Both the position numbers and the translations under genes were made by a program. Under the pieces are notes generated by a model. That model saw only the letters and a list, made by a program, of their open reading frames with translations, had not been told where the DNA came from and searched no databases. A stretch of DNA of 64,000 nt, taken from positions 36,932 to 100,931 of the forward strand of contig DATCHW010000167.1 in assembly GCA_036508135.1 (NCBI GenBank), written 5' to 3'. This document shows positions 9,320 to 18,171 of the stretch, one piece after another. The first letter of the stretch is position 1, and each line of letters starts with the position of its first letter. Origin of the DNA: DATCHW01 sp036508135 (GTDB lineage Bacteria; Bacteroidota; Ignavibacteria; Tepidaquicellales; Tepidaquicellaceae).

Positions 9320-9679
9320 TCAATACTTATGCATTAAAGTCTCAAGCGGGATATTTAGATGGGAGTTCAATTTTCTAATCATATCGAGGTTTAATTTTCT
9401 TTTCCGGTTTAATATCTCTGATACACGGCTTTTGTAACCTATAATATCGGCTAAATCAGCTCTTTTTAAGTTCATCTGTTCCATTCTGAATAATATTGCT
9501 TCAATCGGGTCAGGTGCTTCAATCGGATATTTTTCATCCTCATATTTTTCAATTAATATAGAAAGAATTTCAAGCTCTGCAAATTCAGATGAATCCTTCT
9601 TTAAATCTTTTTGCATTAAAGAGTAAACTTTTTCGAGAGCTTTATCGTAATCTTTGTTATTTCTTATTGGTTTTAACAT
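9320..9679 (-). CDS. higA: HigA-type antitoxin / XRE-family HTH regulator
   Basis: 119 aa. The C-terminal half holds the helix-turn-helix of the HigA branch (M-N-L-K-R-A-D-L-A-D-I-I-G then S-R-V-S-E-I-L-N-R-K-R-K-L). The N-terminal half has the acidic helix E-L-E-I-L-S-I-L-I-E-K-Y-E-D-E and the P-D-P-I-E-A-I-L-F-R-M linker typical of the family. In HigBA modules the toxin lies upstream, and its decayed remnant is indeed directly upstream here, overlapping the start. The antitoxin is intact, so it may survive as an orphan regulator or neutralise HigB toxins encoded elsewhere. Confidence 0.85.
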   Translation of the reverse strand: MLKPIRNNKDYDKALEKVYSLMQKDLKKDSSEFAELEILSILIEKYEDEKYPIEAPDPIEAILFRMEQMNLKRADLADIIGYKSRVSEILNRKRKLNLDMIRKLNSHLNIPLETLMHKY

Positions 9680-9900
9680 ATTTCAATTCTTTAATATTAA
9701 GTTTGCTGTATTCAGAATGTGTCCGAGATAAATAATAAAGAGAATTTTAATTTTAAATTCAACATCAACCACAAGCCGGTACTTATTTCCTTTAATGGTA
9801 AATACCAAAAATTTGCCCAACTAAAATTACATTTATTATCCTCTCGTTCCAAAATTCTCTGATTCGGAACGTAAATCATTCTTTCTCCGCCCCTGTCCAA
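9657..9900 (-). pseudogene. higB: Decayed HigB toxin (frameshifted, internally deleted)
   Basis: No single frame encodes the toxin, but pieces in three frames do. R-E-F-W-N-E-R near the start matches the HigB N-terminus, V-F-T-I-K-G-N-K-Y-R-L-V-V matches the central strand, and T-H-S-E-Y-S-K-L matches the C-terminal strand. The order is right, but frame changes lie between pieces and the segment between the first two is too short. The C-terminal piece runs into the higA start, as in functional operons. A 62-codon open frame here (9712-9900) is a by-product of the shifts. Confidence 0.75.
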
Positions 9901-9939
9901 TGCTGATTATTGAACTTCGGTTTCTTATTCAAAAAAAAT

Positions 9940-10623
9940 CTAAATTGAAATCATTTCGGTCATTAAATCTTTTATTTGATTCACTTTTAAGTTACTTGAA
10001 CCGTATGGTAATGCAGAAATTATACCTTCGGTGATATCGGAATGATTAATAAGATATTTAAACTTTTTTTGAATATAATTTTTGACAGAACTTTCCGAGT
10101 TTCTAACTTCTTCAGATATTTCCTTTCTCGAATCCAGAAGAAAAATAATATCTTCAAAATCAGTACTCAGCCTTATATCTTTTCTGCCCCTATCCCAAAA
10201 GGCATCAAGCTTTGAGGCAAGAAAATAGACAGAAGAAAATATTTTTATATTCATACCATCCGGAAACTCATAACTGACTGCATTTTTAAATCCGTCAGGA
10301 TACCATTCATTTTGAAAACCTAATATTTTTTCTTTTGTAGGAATAAAATCAACTTTGATTCCATTAAAAACATATCTGCAAATCGGAGCATTCTCCTCTA
10401 AATCATTTTTGAAACCTAACTTTCTTAGTTGTTCCTCAAATTTATTATAATCGCTTAGGTGAACCACTTCAATTACGCAATCAATATCGTCCGTAGGTCT
10501 AACATAAATTGCAGAATTATCGGTCGAATACAAATTAACAAAAGCACCGCCGACAAAAACAACATTGTCAATTAAATTTTTAAGCCCTGTTGCAACAATC
10601 TTTATTAATTCATAAGTAATCAT
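9940..10623 (-). CDS. Nucleotidyltransferase (AbiEii/MNT-like), probable toxin partner
   Basis: 227 aa. V-G-G-A-F near residue 26, then R-P-T-D-D-I-D-C-V near residue 43, form the GG and DxD signature of the nucleotidyltransferase fold. The rest is helical, with a D-A-F-W-D-R-G-R-K-D-I segment near residue 150 that is common in this group. It overlaps the upstream HTH gene by 4 bp (ATGA), so translation is coupled. In AbiE-type modules the nucleotidyltransferase is the toxin and the HTH protein the antitoxin; I infer the same roles. The substrate, possibly tRNA as in MenA-type toxins, cannot be read from sequence. Confidence 0.7.
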   Translation of the reverse strand: MITYELIKIVATGLKNLIDNVVFVGGAFVNLYSTDNSAIYVRPTDDIDCVIEVVHLSDYNKFEEQLRKLGFKNDLEENAPICRYVFNGIKVDFIPTKEKILGFQNEWYPDGFKNAVSYEFPDGMNIKIFSSVYFLASKLDAFWDRGRKDIRLSTDFEDIIFLLDSRKEISEEVRNSESSVKNYIQKKFKYLINHSDITEGIISALPYGSSNLKVNQIKDLMTEMISI

Positions 10624-11138
10624 TTTTTTATTCTTTTTGTTAATTCATTTACTGCTAAATTAAATTCCCGGGCTTTTCCGGTTCTTATTACATCCACCAA
10701 AGCAAGCAGTTCATATAATTTTTCATCGTTTCTCGAAGCATATATTGCATTTTGGTATAATGGCTCAATCTCCTGACCTTTAATATTTCCATCATCACAA
10801 GCCCAGACATAAACATCATCCGAAGGAATAATCAATTCTGAAATTGGTTTAGCACTATGAGCTGTCGCTATTCCTCTCGAAATTTTTCCCGGGAAAGCAG
10901 GAAACACATATCTAAGTCCGTAAACTAAAAATTCTAAAAAGGAAATTCGCAAAACTTCTTTTTTATCCGGACTTAATAATTTAGCAATTTTACTCCTGTT
11001 CATCGACTCTGAAATCTCAGACTGACTTATTTTCAGGTTTGCTGCTAAATCAATAGTACCATAATTACTATTTTCAAGTAATAATATTTTAAATAAAACG
11101 GCAATATCGTGTGGCCGCATTCCGCTATGTTTTCTCAT
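10620..11138 (-). CDS. HTH regulator paired with the nucleotidyltransferase (probable antitoxin)
   Basis: 172 aa. An N-terminal winged-helix type HTH (L-A-A-N-L-K-I-S-Q-S-E-I-S-E-S, about residues 31-45) is followed by a conserved domain with E-F-L-V-Y-G-L-R-Y-V-F-P near residue 69 and Y-E-L-L-A-L-V-D-V-I-R near 143. I know this architecture as a small regulator often next to nucleotidyltransferases. It heads the operon and has a near-perfect inverted repeat 16 bp upstream of its start, as expected for an autorepressing antitoxin. The toxin-antitoxin role is an inference. Confidence 0.7.
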   Translation of the reverse strand: MRKHSGMRPHDIAVLFKILLLENSNYGTIDLAANLKISQSEISESMNRSKIAKLLSPDKKEVLRISFLEFLVYGLRYVFPAFPGKISRGIATAHSAKPISELIIPSDDVYVWACDDGNIKGQEIEPLYQNAIYASRNDEKLYELLALVDVIRTGKAREFNLAVNELTKRIKK

Positions 11139-11153
11139 AATTTTAAATAAATT

Positions 11154-11182
11154 ATTGCAAATCGCATATTGCGATATGCAAT
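11154..11182. promoter_or_regulatory. Inverted-repeat operator upstream of the HTH/nucleotidyltransferase operon
   Basis: ATTGCAAATCG (11154-11164) and CGATATGCAAT (11172-11182) are inverted with one mismatch around a 7-base spacer. A shorter GCATAT/ATATGC repeat is nested inside. It lies 16 bp before the ATG at 11138, overlapping where the promoter should be. The likely binder is the HTH protein itself. Confidence 0.65.
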
Positions 11183-11258
11183 ATATGTATAAAACTGTAA
11201 TAATTCAATACATTTCAATCGGAGTTCTTAGTGTTTCAACCTGACCCAAGTAACAAAT

Positions 11259-12239
11259 TTATGGTGAACTTTTAGCGTAGCCTCTGATTAAGTAACGATT
11301 AGCATTCGGGAATGTCAAAGCCTCTAATTTTCGATAGTTATATATTTGAGGATAATAATAATTTGAATCCACACCTGCATTTTTAAGGTCATCATAGAAC
11401 GGACGAAGAGACGGAAAAATAATATCTCCTGTTTCGGGAATAATAGTTTTGTAGGGTACAAAATTAAAATTATCGTCAGTGGTATGAGTAAGCTGAAAAA
11501 TATTCAGAAAAGTTCTCGGAATACCCGGTCTGACAATAATAGTATCCGGGGGACCGCTTTTATAGACAATATTCAGAGAGAAACCATTTGGGTCAATATT
11601 TCCGAAAGGAAGCCGGTAAATATTTTTTAGTTTTAGCTGCCAGGCAAGAGGTGTTGTAATAGGGTTTTGATTTTCAAACTTAAATAATTTTATTATAATG
11701 GTATCGGGAGCAGTAGAACTATTTCCGTAATGCATTCCGTTCATTGTGGAGTAAACGATTCCTGCATAATTATTTATTGGCAGTTCATTTTTAAAGCAAA
11801 TCATACCGGCAAATTCCGAGATATAATATTCGGAGGGGGATAATCTTCTAAAATATCCCATAAAACTTATTCCGGGAATAGTAGCCGCCTGTTTTAAAGA
11901 ATCAGGATAACCCCCTGCAGGTTTTGGAGGCAATTGAATATAACCCGAGGCAATCCGGCTGTTTGTATCGGTAAGTTCGGTCTGAACCCAAATCTGGAAT
12001 TCGGGAGTACCCGTTAGAATCATATTATCAACAACAAATGCCGGATAAATTCCATTTGTACTTTTGTAATAAGTCTCAAAACAGGATTTATAAAGAGTAT
12101 CGGTGAGGAAACTATTATCTGAATAGTCCACTGCATATAGTGTGTAATTATCAATAACGGGTGGAGCAACGACAGATTCATTACATCCACCGACAAAAAG
12201 TAAAACGAGCAGAGAAAGATAAACTTTAAATTTCTTCAT
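11259..12239 (-). CDS. Lipoprotein of unknown function
   Basis: 326 aa. The signal sequence with lipobox F-V-G-G-C places the lipidated cysteine at residue 19, so export and SpII processing are expected. The mature part is rich in Y, N, P and T and beta-strand-like, with no motif I recognise. It is a lone gene. Its start and 5' region have a degraded second copy at about 37005-37117, including the MKKFK-YLSLLVLLF signal peptide and the hairpin in the leader, which points to a former paralogue. Confidence 0.65.
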   Translation of the reverse strand: MKKFKVYLSLLVLLFVGGCNESVVAPPVIDNYTLYAVDYSDNSFLTDTLYKSCFETYYKSTNGIYPAFVVDNMILTGTPEFQIWVQTELTDTNSRIASGYIQLPPKPAGGYPDSLKQAATIPGISFMGYFRRLSPSEYYISEFAGMICFKNELPINNYAGIVYSTMNGMHYGNSSTAPDTIIIKLFKFENQNPITTPLAWQLKLKNIYRLPFGNIDPNGFSLNIVYKSGPPDTIIVRPGIPRTFLNIFQLTHTTDDNFNFVPYKTIIPETGDIIFPSLRPFYDDLKNAGVDSNYYYPQIYNYRKLEALTFPNANRYLIRGYAKSSP

Positions 12240-12276
12240 ATACTATTATTAACAATTTAGTTTATTAATCTTAATT

Positions 12277-12303
12277 TATCGTCAGGAGGAAATTCTCCCG
12301 ATA
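12277..12303. repeat. GTCAGG-type hairpin, copy in a lipoprotein leader
   Basis: TATCGTCAGGAG, loop, CTCCCGATA: a divergent member of the dispersed hairpin family whose best copy is at 18148. It lies about 40 bp upstream of the lipoprotein start, in its 5' leader on the minus strand. The same position is occupied by a related hairpin in the relic near 37094. Confidence 0.5.
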
Positions 12304-12396
12304 GAATCAAAAATTTAATAATCAATTATAAGGGAAAAATAAACAAATGTTAGAAAAGGTTTTATTAATTTGAGTTTATCAATTTTTGTATGTCTG

Positions 12397-13260
12397 TTAA
12401 TTTAAATTACAAGTCAACGTCGGTCTTATACCTCTTGGGATAATTAAATCCTTATGATAAATCAATACTTCTGTCCCTGTTGATGCATTTCCGGCGCTGT
12501 AATTAAGAGAATATATAAACTTTTTATTTTCCTTGTATAGTTTTCTGATTTTATTTTCGTTGTCATACGAAACAAGCCATTTGTGTTTTGTTATTCCCCT
12601 AATCATCTGTGAAACTAATATATGGTCTTCATATTTATAATGATTTACATAAAGATTTTTTCCTTTTAGATAATAAGGTGGGTCAAAGTAAATGAGAGTT
12701 TTCTTGGGTAATCGCTTTGAAATCTTTTTTATCAGTTCAATTGCGTCTAGATTATAAAGCATTATTCTGTTTCCGTGTTTTCCAATTTTTTGAATACGGC
12801 TTATTAAATCTTTCTTGTTGAACCTAGCATCTAACTTATAGTTTCCCATTTGTTTGTTACCACCAATTGCACCTGCGTTTATTATTCCCGAACGGTTTGT
12901 TCTGTTTAAGAAAAAAGTTGAAAAACCTAAGAGAAGAAGTGAAACTTCTTCTTTTAGGTTTTGAATTTCTTTTTGTTGTTTCCAAACAGTCATTGTTATT
13001 TTGGTATCCAGAATCATTTTGCACAGTTCTTCTGTATCATGAATAACTGAATTCCAAAAAGCAAAAACAGATTTATCGAAGTCGTTTATGATAATTTTAG
13101 AGACGTAGTTATTGAACAAAAGAGATAACGCGATTGAAGCTCCCCCAGCATACGGTTCAACATAATATCCGCTTATCAGTGAGTTTCTTTCATAAATTAA
13201 TTTTATAAAATCTGCAAGTTTGGCTTTTCCGCCTGGATACCTCAGAGGAGAATAAAACAT
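12397..13260 (-). CDS. D12-class (Dam-like) DNA adenine methyltransferase
   Basis: 287 aa. R-Y-P-G-G-K at residues 8-13 is the N-terminal signature of the D12 class. V-E-P-Y-A-G-G-A-S near residue 34 is the AdoMet-binding motif I, and Y-F-D-P-P-Y-Y near residue 193 is catalytic motif IV (DPPY), so the target is the adenine N6 position. It starts 3 bp after the ParB-like gene ends, so the two are surely co-transcribed. No cognate restriction enzyme of a known type is adjacent. The role may be modification for a defence pair, or a solitary methylase. Confidence 0.9.
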   Translation of the reverse strand: MFYSPLRYPGGKAKLADFIKLIYERNSLISGYYVEPYAGGASIALSLLFNNYVSKIIINDFDKSVFAFWNSVIHDTEELCKMILDTKITMTVWKQQKEIQNLKEEVSLLLLGFSTFFLNRTNRSGIINAGAIGGNKQMGNYKLDARFNKKDLISRIQKIGKHGNRIMLYNLDAIELIKKISKRLPKKTLIYFDPPYYLKGKNLYVNHYKYEDHILVSQMIRGITKHKWLVSYDNENKIRKLYKENKKFIYSLNYSAGNASTGTEVLIYHKDLIIPRGIRPTLTCNLN

Positions 13261-13263
13261 TCT

Positions 13264-14646
13264 TTAGCCTAATAATATTTTGAAAAGCTCTTCAAGTTTT
13301 GCCCATGTTGCTCTTACATCTTTTTCAACGGCTATCCAATTTTCATTATGATTTATCATATGTAACCTCGCCAATGAGTATGCTTTATTGTAGTCAGTCT
13401 TTATCTGATTTATTGTATCAATTAGATTCTTGTCAGTTATACTAGTTGAATTTCCATTAATAATGTATGTTAACATTTCCCCTAACGTTGGATTATGTTT
13501 ATCATTTTTAAGAATTTTAGAATAGTCATTTGTTTTTTTAAAGAATACAATTAATGAACATTCAAGAAAACTTCTTAATAAATCTTGTGAAGCATTCGGA
13601 AAAGTTGCTACATTAATATCTCTTAACTCATTGTACAAAATTCTTAAATTAGAATTACCAACCCTAAACGGGACATCTGAAGAAAAAAACAAACCCGTTG
13701 GGTTTGGTTTGCTTTTTAGATTTGATGATTTACCGATTGATTTATTGTTAGCATTGTCAATAATTAGTGAAGACTCACCAAAAATATTCTCTGTCGTATT
13801 TTTCCTAATTTCTTCATCAACTTTAGGTACATCTTCTATTTTAACTGACTCAATATATTCTTTAATCTTATCTATCTTGTTAAGAGAACGCGAGTCAACA
13901 TCTTTGCCTTTGAAATCTTTTTTGTTGAGAACGTTGTAAATAATTACTTTCAGTTTTTCATTAAAATTGGGGTCTTCTACAGTAAAGTTACCCTCCTTAT
14001 CAATTTCATAACCATATTTATTTTTTGAAGGAGTTGATGTGATAATTCTGAAAAAAGTAGTTACGTAACCACTTCCTAAGATTTGGTCTTTCATCTCATC
14101 AGGCAAATCAAGCTCTTTAACAATTTTAGTTATACCGATTTTTAATAATTCGTTTTGAATTTTACTTCCACGTCTAACATTGTAATGTGCTCTTTCAGCA
14201 TCTTTCCAATTTACTTCGTAATTGCTATTTGCATGTTTTCGGTCTATATATCTATATCCAGTTTCCTTATCTTCTGTTACTAAACATTCGAGTAAAAAGT
14301 TATTAGAAATATTCGTTTTACGCTTCTGTTCCACAAAATATTTCTTCAGTTTTGAATCGCTAGTTAATTCTGGATTGTTAAGTAATTTGTAGGCAGTCAA
14401 TCTTCTATTACCTTCCAGAACTATATTCTGCCCGTTATCGTGCCATACTACCAGTTTTTCCAGTTGGGGTAAATCAATATCATTAATAATCGCCTCAACC
14501 AATAACTTTATTTTAAAATCGGGTTTTGATAAAAAGTAATTGATAAGATCCGATTCTTCAGAGTTGAAATACTTGTTAGGAAACCTTGCATTTTCATCCC
14601 AAAGTTTCAGGTCTGTAATTGTAATGTGTCTTGTCTTAATACTCAT
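13264..14646 (-). CDS. ParB/Srx-fold (ParB N-domain-like) protein paired with the methyltransferase
   Basis: 460 aa. The N-terminal 120 residues resemble the ParB/sulfiredoxin fold used by ParB-like nucleases: L-K-L-W-D-E-N-A-R-F near residue 13 and V-L-E-G-N-R-R-L-T-A-Y-K-L near 75, where ParB proteins carry the nucleotide-binding arginines. The rest, about 340 residues, is not recognisable to me; it is rich in K, N and D, with a helical C-terminus. It directly precedes and is coupled to a D12 methyltransferase. This is not the chromosomal segregation ParB: no ParA and no parS-like repeats are near. I infer a modification-linked defence role. Confidence 0.7.
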   Translation of the reverse strand: MSIKTRHITITDLKLWDENARFPNKYFNSEESDLINYFLSKPDFKIKLLVEAIINDIDLPQLEKLVVWHDNGQNIVLEGNRRLTAYKLLNNPELTSDSKLKKYFVEQKRKTNISNNFLLECLVTEDKETGYRYIDRKHANSNYEVNWKDAERAHYNVRRGSKIQNELLKIGITKIVKELDLPDEMKDQILGSGYVTTFFRIITSTPSKNKYGYEIDKEGNFTVEDPNFNEKLKVIIYNVLNKKDFKGKDVDSRSLNKIDKIKEYIESVKIEDVPKVDEEIRKNTTENIFGESSLIIDNANNKSIGKSSNLKSKPNPTGLFFSSDVPFRVGNSNLRILYNELRDINVATFPNASQDLLRSFLECSLIVFFKKTNDYSKILKNDKHNPTLGEMLTYIINGNSTSITDKNLIDTINQIKTDYNKAYSLARLHMINHNENWIAVEKDVRATWAKLEELFKILLG

Positions 14647-14873
14647 GTTTTATTGGTAATGATATTTAATAATTGCTTATCGGGTTAGCATTTGCACTAT
14701 CACCAAAAATTACTACCACCAGTTTACAGTTTGCCGAAGGTGTGGCTTTTCACCATAAATATTTATTTGAAAACCTAATGATTATGTACCACAAAATTAT
14801 CATAGAAACATATAAACTCTATTATTGCAAACCCCTTGTTGGCAGTAGTTTCACTCCTATTCACGAAACCGAA

Positions 14874-16679
14874 TCATTTTCTATACTCCTGTACATAAAT
14901 CTTTCTTCCTCCGAAAATTATAGGTTTCTTGTTACTCAAAGCCTTTTTAGCACTTTCTTTTTTCTCAAATTCTACAAATCCAAATCCTCGTTTTTTTCCA
15001 GTAATGAAATCTTTCGGTAAGGTCACATCAGAAACTTCTCCGAATTTTTCAAATATATCACTGATTTCTGATTCAGTTACTTCATAAGGAATGTTAACTA
15101 AATAGATTTTTGCATAATCAGAGTTATCAATATTTTCTTCTTGAACTGGGAGATTGACTTTTTGAATGGGTAATATAATTTCATATCTAGGAACTGATTT
15201 TCTAGTAATTCCCTTTCTTTTTCCAATACTAGCGGCTTGATCTCTTGATAATTTACTTTGAAGAATACCCATCCTCCTTAAAGATTCAATAAGTTGTCTA
15301 TAGTAGTCCTCACTAACAATGCCTACTTGTTCAAAAATTTCCTTTGTCGAAATCAGTCGACCATTAAAACCTAATCTTACGACAGTTTTTTGTTCACGAG
15401 ATAAATTGAATTGTTCAAAACTGTCAAGCCATAACTTCTCTTCCTTAGTATAAATAAATTTATAGTAAAGAGTAATTATAAAAGATTTATTTGGAGATTC
15501 CAGTTTTGGTTTCACTAAATCGTTGTTTTTCATTAATTCAAAAATCCTTTTCATGCCCTCGCCAAGTTCTCTTATGTATCCAAATTCTCTTAATACTCTT
15601 GCAATATATGTATTTCTTGATTGGTGAACACCTTTTAGTTCTTCTAAATCTCTAATTGTTATTGATGATAATAGTTTCCCAGGACTTAAAATTTCAAGTC
15701 TATCATCAAATATCTTCACTTCTATTCCTCTTCCTTCTAAACTATAATCTCTATGAGTAATACCATTAATAAGAGCTTCCTTGCATGCTAATTCTGGATA
15801 AATAATCTGAGTTTTAAAAATTGCATCCTTTGAAAATCTAGTTTCTGTCAAATTCGGTCTTAGCATTTCCCAGCTATTCTCAATGAGTTGAAAGATATTG
15901 CCATTGGTCTCACCCACTTCGGTAACATTAAAATCCGCACCGGTTTTTTCTTCTGTCCCTTTTACTCTTAAAATTCTTACTTGAGAACGTGGGTGCCACT
16001 TGGATGGATTTTTTGCGAATAAAAGTAATGCCGCTCTCCTCAGTCTTAAACGATTTCCGTCAAATTCTGCAAGTTCTAGATATTGAAGAAATTTCTCAGG
16101 AGACATTGTTTTAAAAATAGTTTGAGAAACCGATTCAATTAAACTTAAGTTTAAATCGCTTATACTTGCCAAATCAACAAAATGCCTGTCATACTCTCGT
16201 GATATTTCTTCTTCTCTTGCGAAACGTATTAACTCCGATGCTGTTGGAACAGATTCTCTGTCCTTCCTTTGAAAACACTCACCTTTAGATGTGAGATGAA
16301 CAAATCTTGAACCTTTTTCAACAGAGAAATACGCAATTTTCTTATCACTATAATCAATGATTGAAGCTCTTTTTAGTGGTATTGGGGTCTCTTTTAAAAT
16401 ATAATTTTCAGGAGAATTCAAAATAGATGAAATTTTATCATCATTGTGAGGAAGTCCAGTTATTGTGTTATTATCTTCTATTCCCACAAATAATTCACCT
16501 CCATCAGCATTGGCAAATGCTACCAATGTTTTAGCAATATCATAACATATTTCCTTTATTTCTCTTGGTGCTTTGTTATCTGAAATTCCCTCTAAAGCAC
16601 TTTTAAATTCACGATAGTAGCTTTCTCCTATTTCTATCGCGATGTCAACTCTTTCTTTTAATTTTAATAATTTTTCCAT
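14874..16679 (-). CDS. AlbA_2 (Schlafen-type) / RecG-C-like ATPase-fold protein fused to a C-terminal RNA recognition motif
   Basis: 601 aa. Residues about 17-130 are an AlbA_2/Schlafen domain (Y-R-E-F-K-S-A-L near 19; A-F-A-N-A-D-G-G-E-L-F-V-G-I near 73). Residues about 290-400 are the region shared with proteins annotated as RecG-like or HATPase_c_4 (A-L-I-N-G-I-T-H-R-D-Y-S and E-L-G-E-G-M-K-R-I). A winged-helix-like stretch follows. Residues 523-601 are a complete RRM: RNP2 I-Y-L-V-N-I near 525 and RNP1 K-R-G-F-G-F-V-E-F near 563, with both aromatic RNP1 positions intact. Bacterial AlbA_2 proteins are often in defence loci; an RRM tail is not usual for them. It is monocistronic, about 230 bp from the ParB-like gene. 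Confidence 0.85.
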   Translation of the reverse strand: MEKLLKLKERVDIAIEIGESYYREFKSALEGISDNKAPREIKEICYDIAKTLVAFANADGGELFVGIEDNNTITGLPHNDDKISSILNSPENYILKETPIPLKRASIIDYSDKKIAYFSVEKGSRFVHLTSKGECFQRKDRESVPTASELIRFAREEEISREYDRHFVDLASISDLNLSLIESVSQTIFKTMSPEKFLQYLELAEFDGNRLRLRRAALLLFAKNPSKWHPRSQVRILRVKGTEEKTGADFNVTEVGETNGNIFQLIENSWEMLRPNLTETRFSKDAIFKTQIIYPELACKEALINGITHRDYSLEGRGIEVKIFDDRLEILSPGKLLSSITIRDLEELKGVHQSRNTYIARVLREFGYIRELGEGMKRIFELMKNNDLVKPKLESPNKSFIITLYYKFIYTKEEKLWLDSFEQFNLSREQKTVVRLGFNGRLISTKEIFEQVGIVSEDYYRQLIESLRRMGILQSKLSRDQAASIGKRKGITRKSVPRYEIILPIQKVNLPVQEENIDNSDYAKIYLVNIPYEVTESEISDIFEKFGEVSDVTLPKDFITGKKRGFGFVEFEKKESAKKALSNKKPIIFGGRKIYVQEYRK

Positions 16680-17071
16680 TCGTCAAAGGTAATTATTTTT
16701 TATTTATACTCTCCGTAGTATTTTTGTCAACCTGATTATAAGGATTATGTTTACATCTTCATATACACAAATTATGGAACATATGGATGATCATTGCCAT
16801 CTTTTTTACAAAAGTAAAGAAAATAGACTAAATATCCAATTCGTCAAAATAAGGCTCTTATTATTTTCGATGCTATTTGTACCACTACGTTTGTATATTT
16901 AATTTTGTTTGCTGGTTTTATACGATAAAATTTCCTGAATGCATCTTATTGTACCACTTTCTTCTTAATAAACGTTAAGAGGAAAATATTCCTATGCATC
17001 ACCGAGGATTTCTTGAGGTTTTTTGGTCAGGCTGGAATCTTCGGCCTAAAGTGAGTATAAATCACAAAAAT
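16680..17071. other. 392-bp spacer
   Basis: AT-rich DNA with no supported gene. A 27-codon frame on the plus strand (16994-17077) has no visible support. The part near 16680 should contain the promoter of the AlbA_2-RRM gene on the minus strand. Confidence 0.5.
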
Positions 17072-17920
17072 TTATGAATGGCTCAGGGATACTTTCTTTT
17101 TGTCTTCGGGGTCGTATTTTACATAAATTTGTTTGCCGGGCTGAAATTTTTGTGTCGAAGCTGTGGAAATAACTCCGTAACAGGTTGCTTCATAAGCGGG
17201 TTCGTTATCGGGTAATACTTCCAATTCGAAATAATTAAACGGATAGCCTTCAGCAACGTATATATTCGTAAACTGACAACTTTTTATTATTGCTTTGCAC
17301 TCCGTTCCAATGGACGCTATCCTTTTTGATTCCGTGTCTATTGCTTTCATAGCTTCCCCAATCTCGCCGGGTGTCTTACCGGGGAAAAAAGGACTTCCCG
17401 GACTTGAAGCCGGTGCCGGTGTGTTAAACTTATTTTCATTTGAACCGTAAAAACCGGTGGTGCTTGCCTGAGAACCTAATGTTCCTCCGAGGCTTTCGAT
17501 TGCAACTGTTTTTTTGTCGTTGGGGTCGTACCGCACTATGCAGTTTACGCCCACCTGATAATATGCGGTTTGTAAACGGGAGATAACGAGCGTAATTTCC
17601 GAAGTGAAAGGTGCTCCGGTCGGAGGTGTGACTTCAATCTTCATTCCTATTTGCGGTTGATTATTCACGGTTACACCCGTATCCCACATATCAATTATTT
17701 TGCCATTTGCCTGAAGTCCTGTAGCGAGTAATTTATTTCTTTTTCTACTTCTCAAATATTGTCCGCCGAATAAATAGCCGAAAACAACAATAAAGAATAA
17801 TGAAAAGATACTTCCCAAAATGGGTGATGCAGCGATAGCAAAAGCCATACCGATTAACCCGCCTAATATTCCAACAGATATACCGATGTAGTATAATATT
17901 TTTTGTCCCTTAGGTTTCAT
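17072..17920 (-). CDS. Membrane protein with two DUF3592-like domains
   Basis: 282 aa. Two hydrophobic helices at residues 9-55 are followed by two copies of a small beta domain. Each copy ends in the same pattern: V-R-Y-D-P-N-D-K-K-T-V near residue 128 and V-K-Y-D-P-E-D-K-K-K-V near 268. A P/S/G-rich linker separates them. The pattern resembles the DUF3592/YxxP family of membrane proteins with extracytoplasmic or cytoplasmic beta domains. The function is unknown. It stands alone between the AlbA_2-RRM gene and the insertion sequence. Confidence 0.65.
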   Translation of the reverse strand: MKPKGQKILYYIGISVGILGGLIGMAFAIAASPILGSIFSLFFIVVFGYLFGGQYLRSRKRNKLLATGLQANGKIIDMWDTGVTVNNQPQIGMKIEVTPPTGAPFTSEITLVISRLQTAYYQVGVNCIVRYDPNDKKTVAIESLGGTLGSQASTTGFYGSNENKFNTPAPASSPGSPFFPGKTPGEIGEAMKAIDTESKRIASIGTECKAIIKSCQFTNIYVAEGYPFNYFELEVLPDNEPAYEATCYGVISTASTQKFQPGKQIYVKYDPEDKKKVSLSHS

Positions 17921-18147
17921 ATTTAATTAATTTAATTGTTTTGTATTTTAGTTACTAAAATTATAAAACTGTATGTTATAAAGCAACAGACGAACATTGA
18001 TAGAAAAACATAGGTTCGCCTGTACAGGAAAACATTTTTAAAATAATTGGGAAAAATAAAAACAGTATCATTGAATGATATTATGAAAGATATCATAGAG
18101 AAAAGAACAGACGGAAAGACCGATGTCTAAGTGTAACAATTAATCAT

Positions 18148-18171
18148 CTGTCAGGTGGAAACACCTGACAG
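18148..18171. repeat. Perfect hairpin CTGTCAGGTG-GAAA-CACCTGACAG
   Basis: Ten-base arms pair without mismatch around a GAAA tetraloop. It is the best copy of a dispersed intergenic palindrome family also seen at 12277, 18280, 37094 and 40549. No protein-coding role. Confidence 0.8.

Noticed and set aside
13264..14646. Chromosome-partitioning ParB
   Set aside because: Only the N-terminal fold is shared; there is no ParA, no parS-like sites and no ParB-type HTH region.
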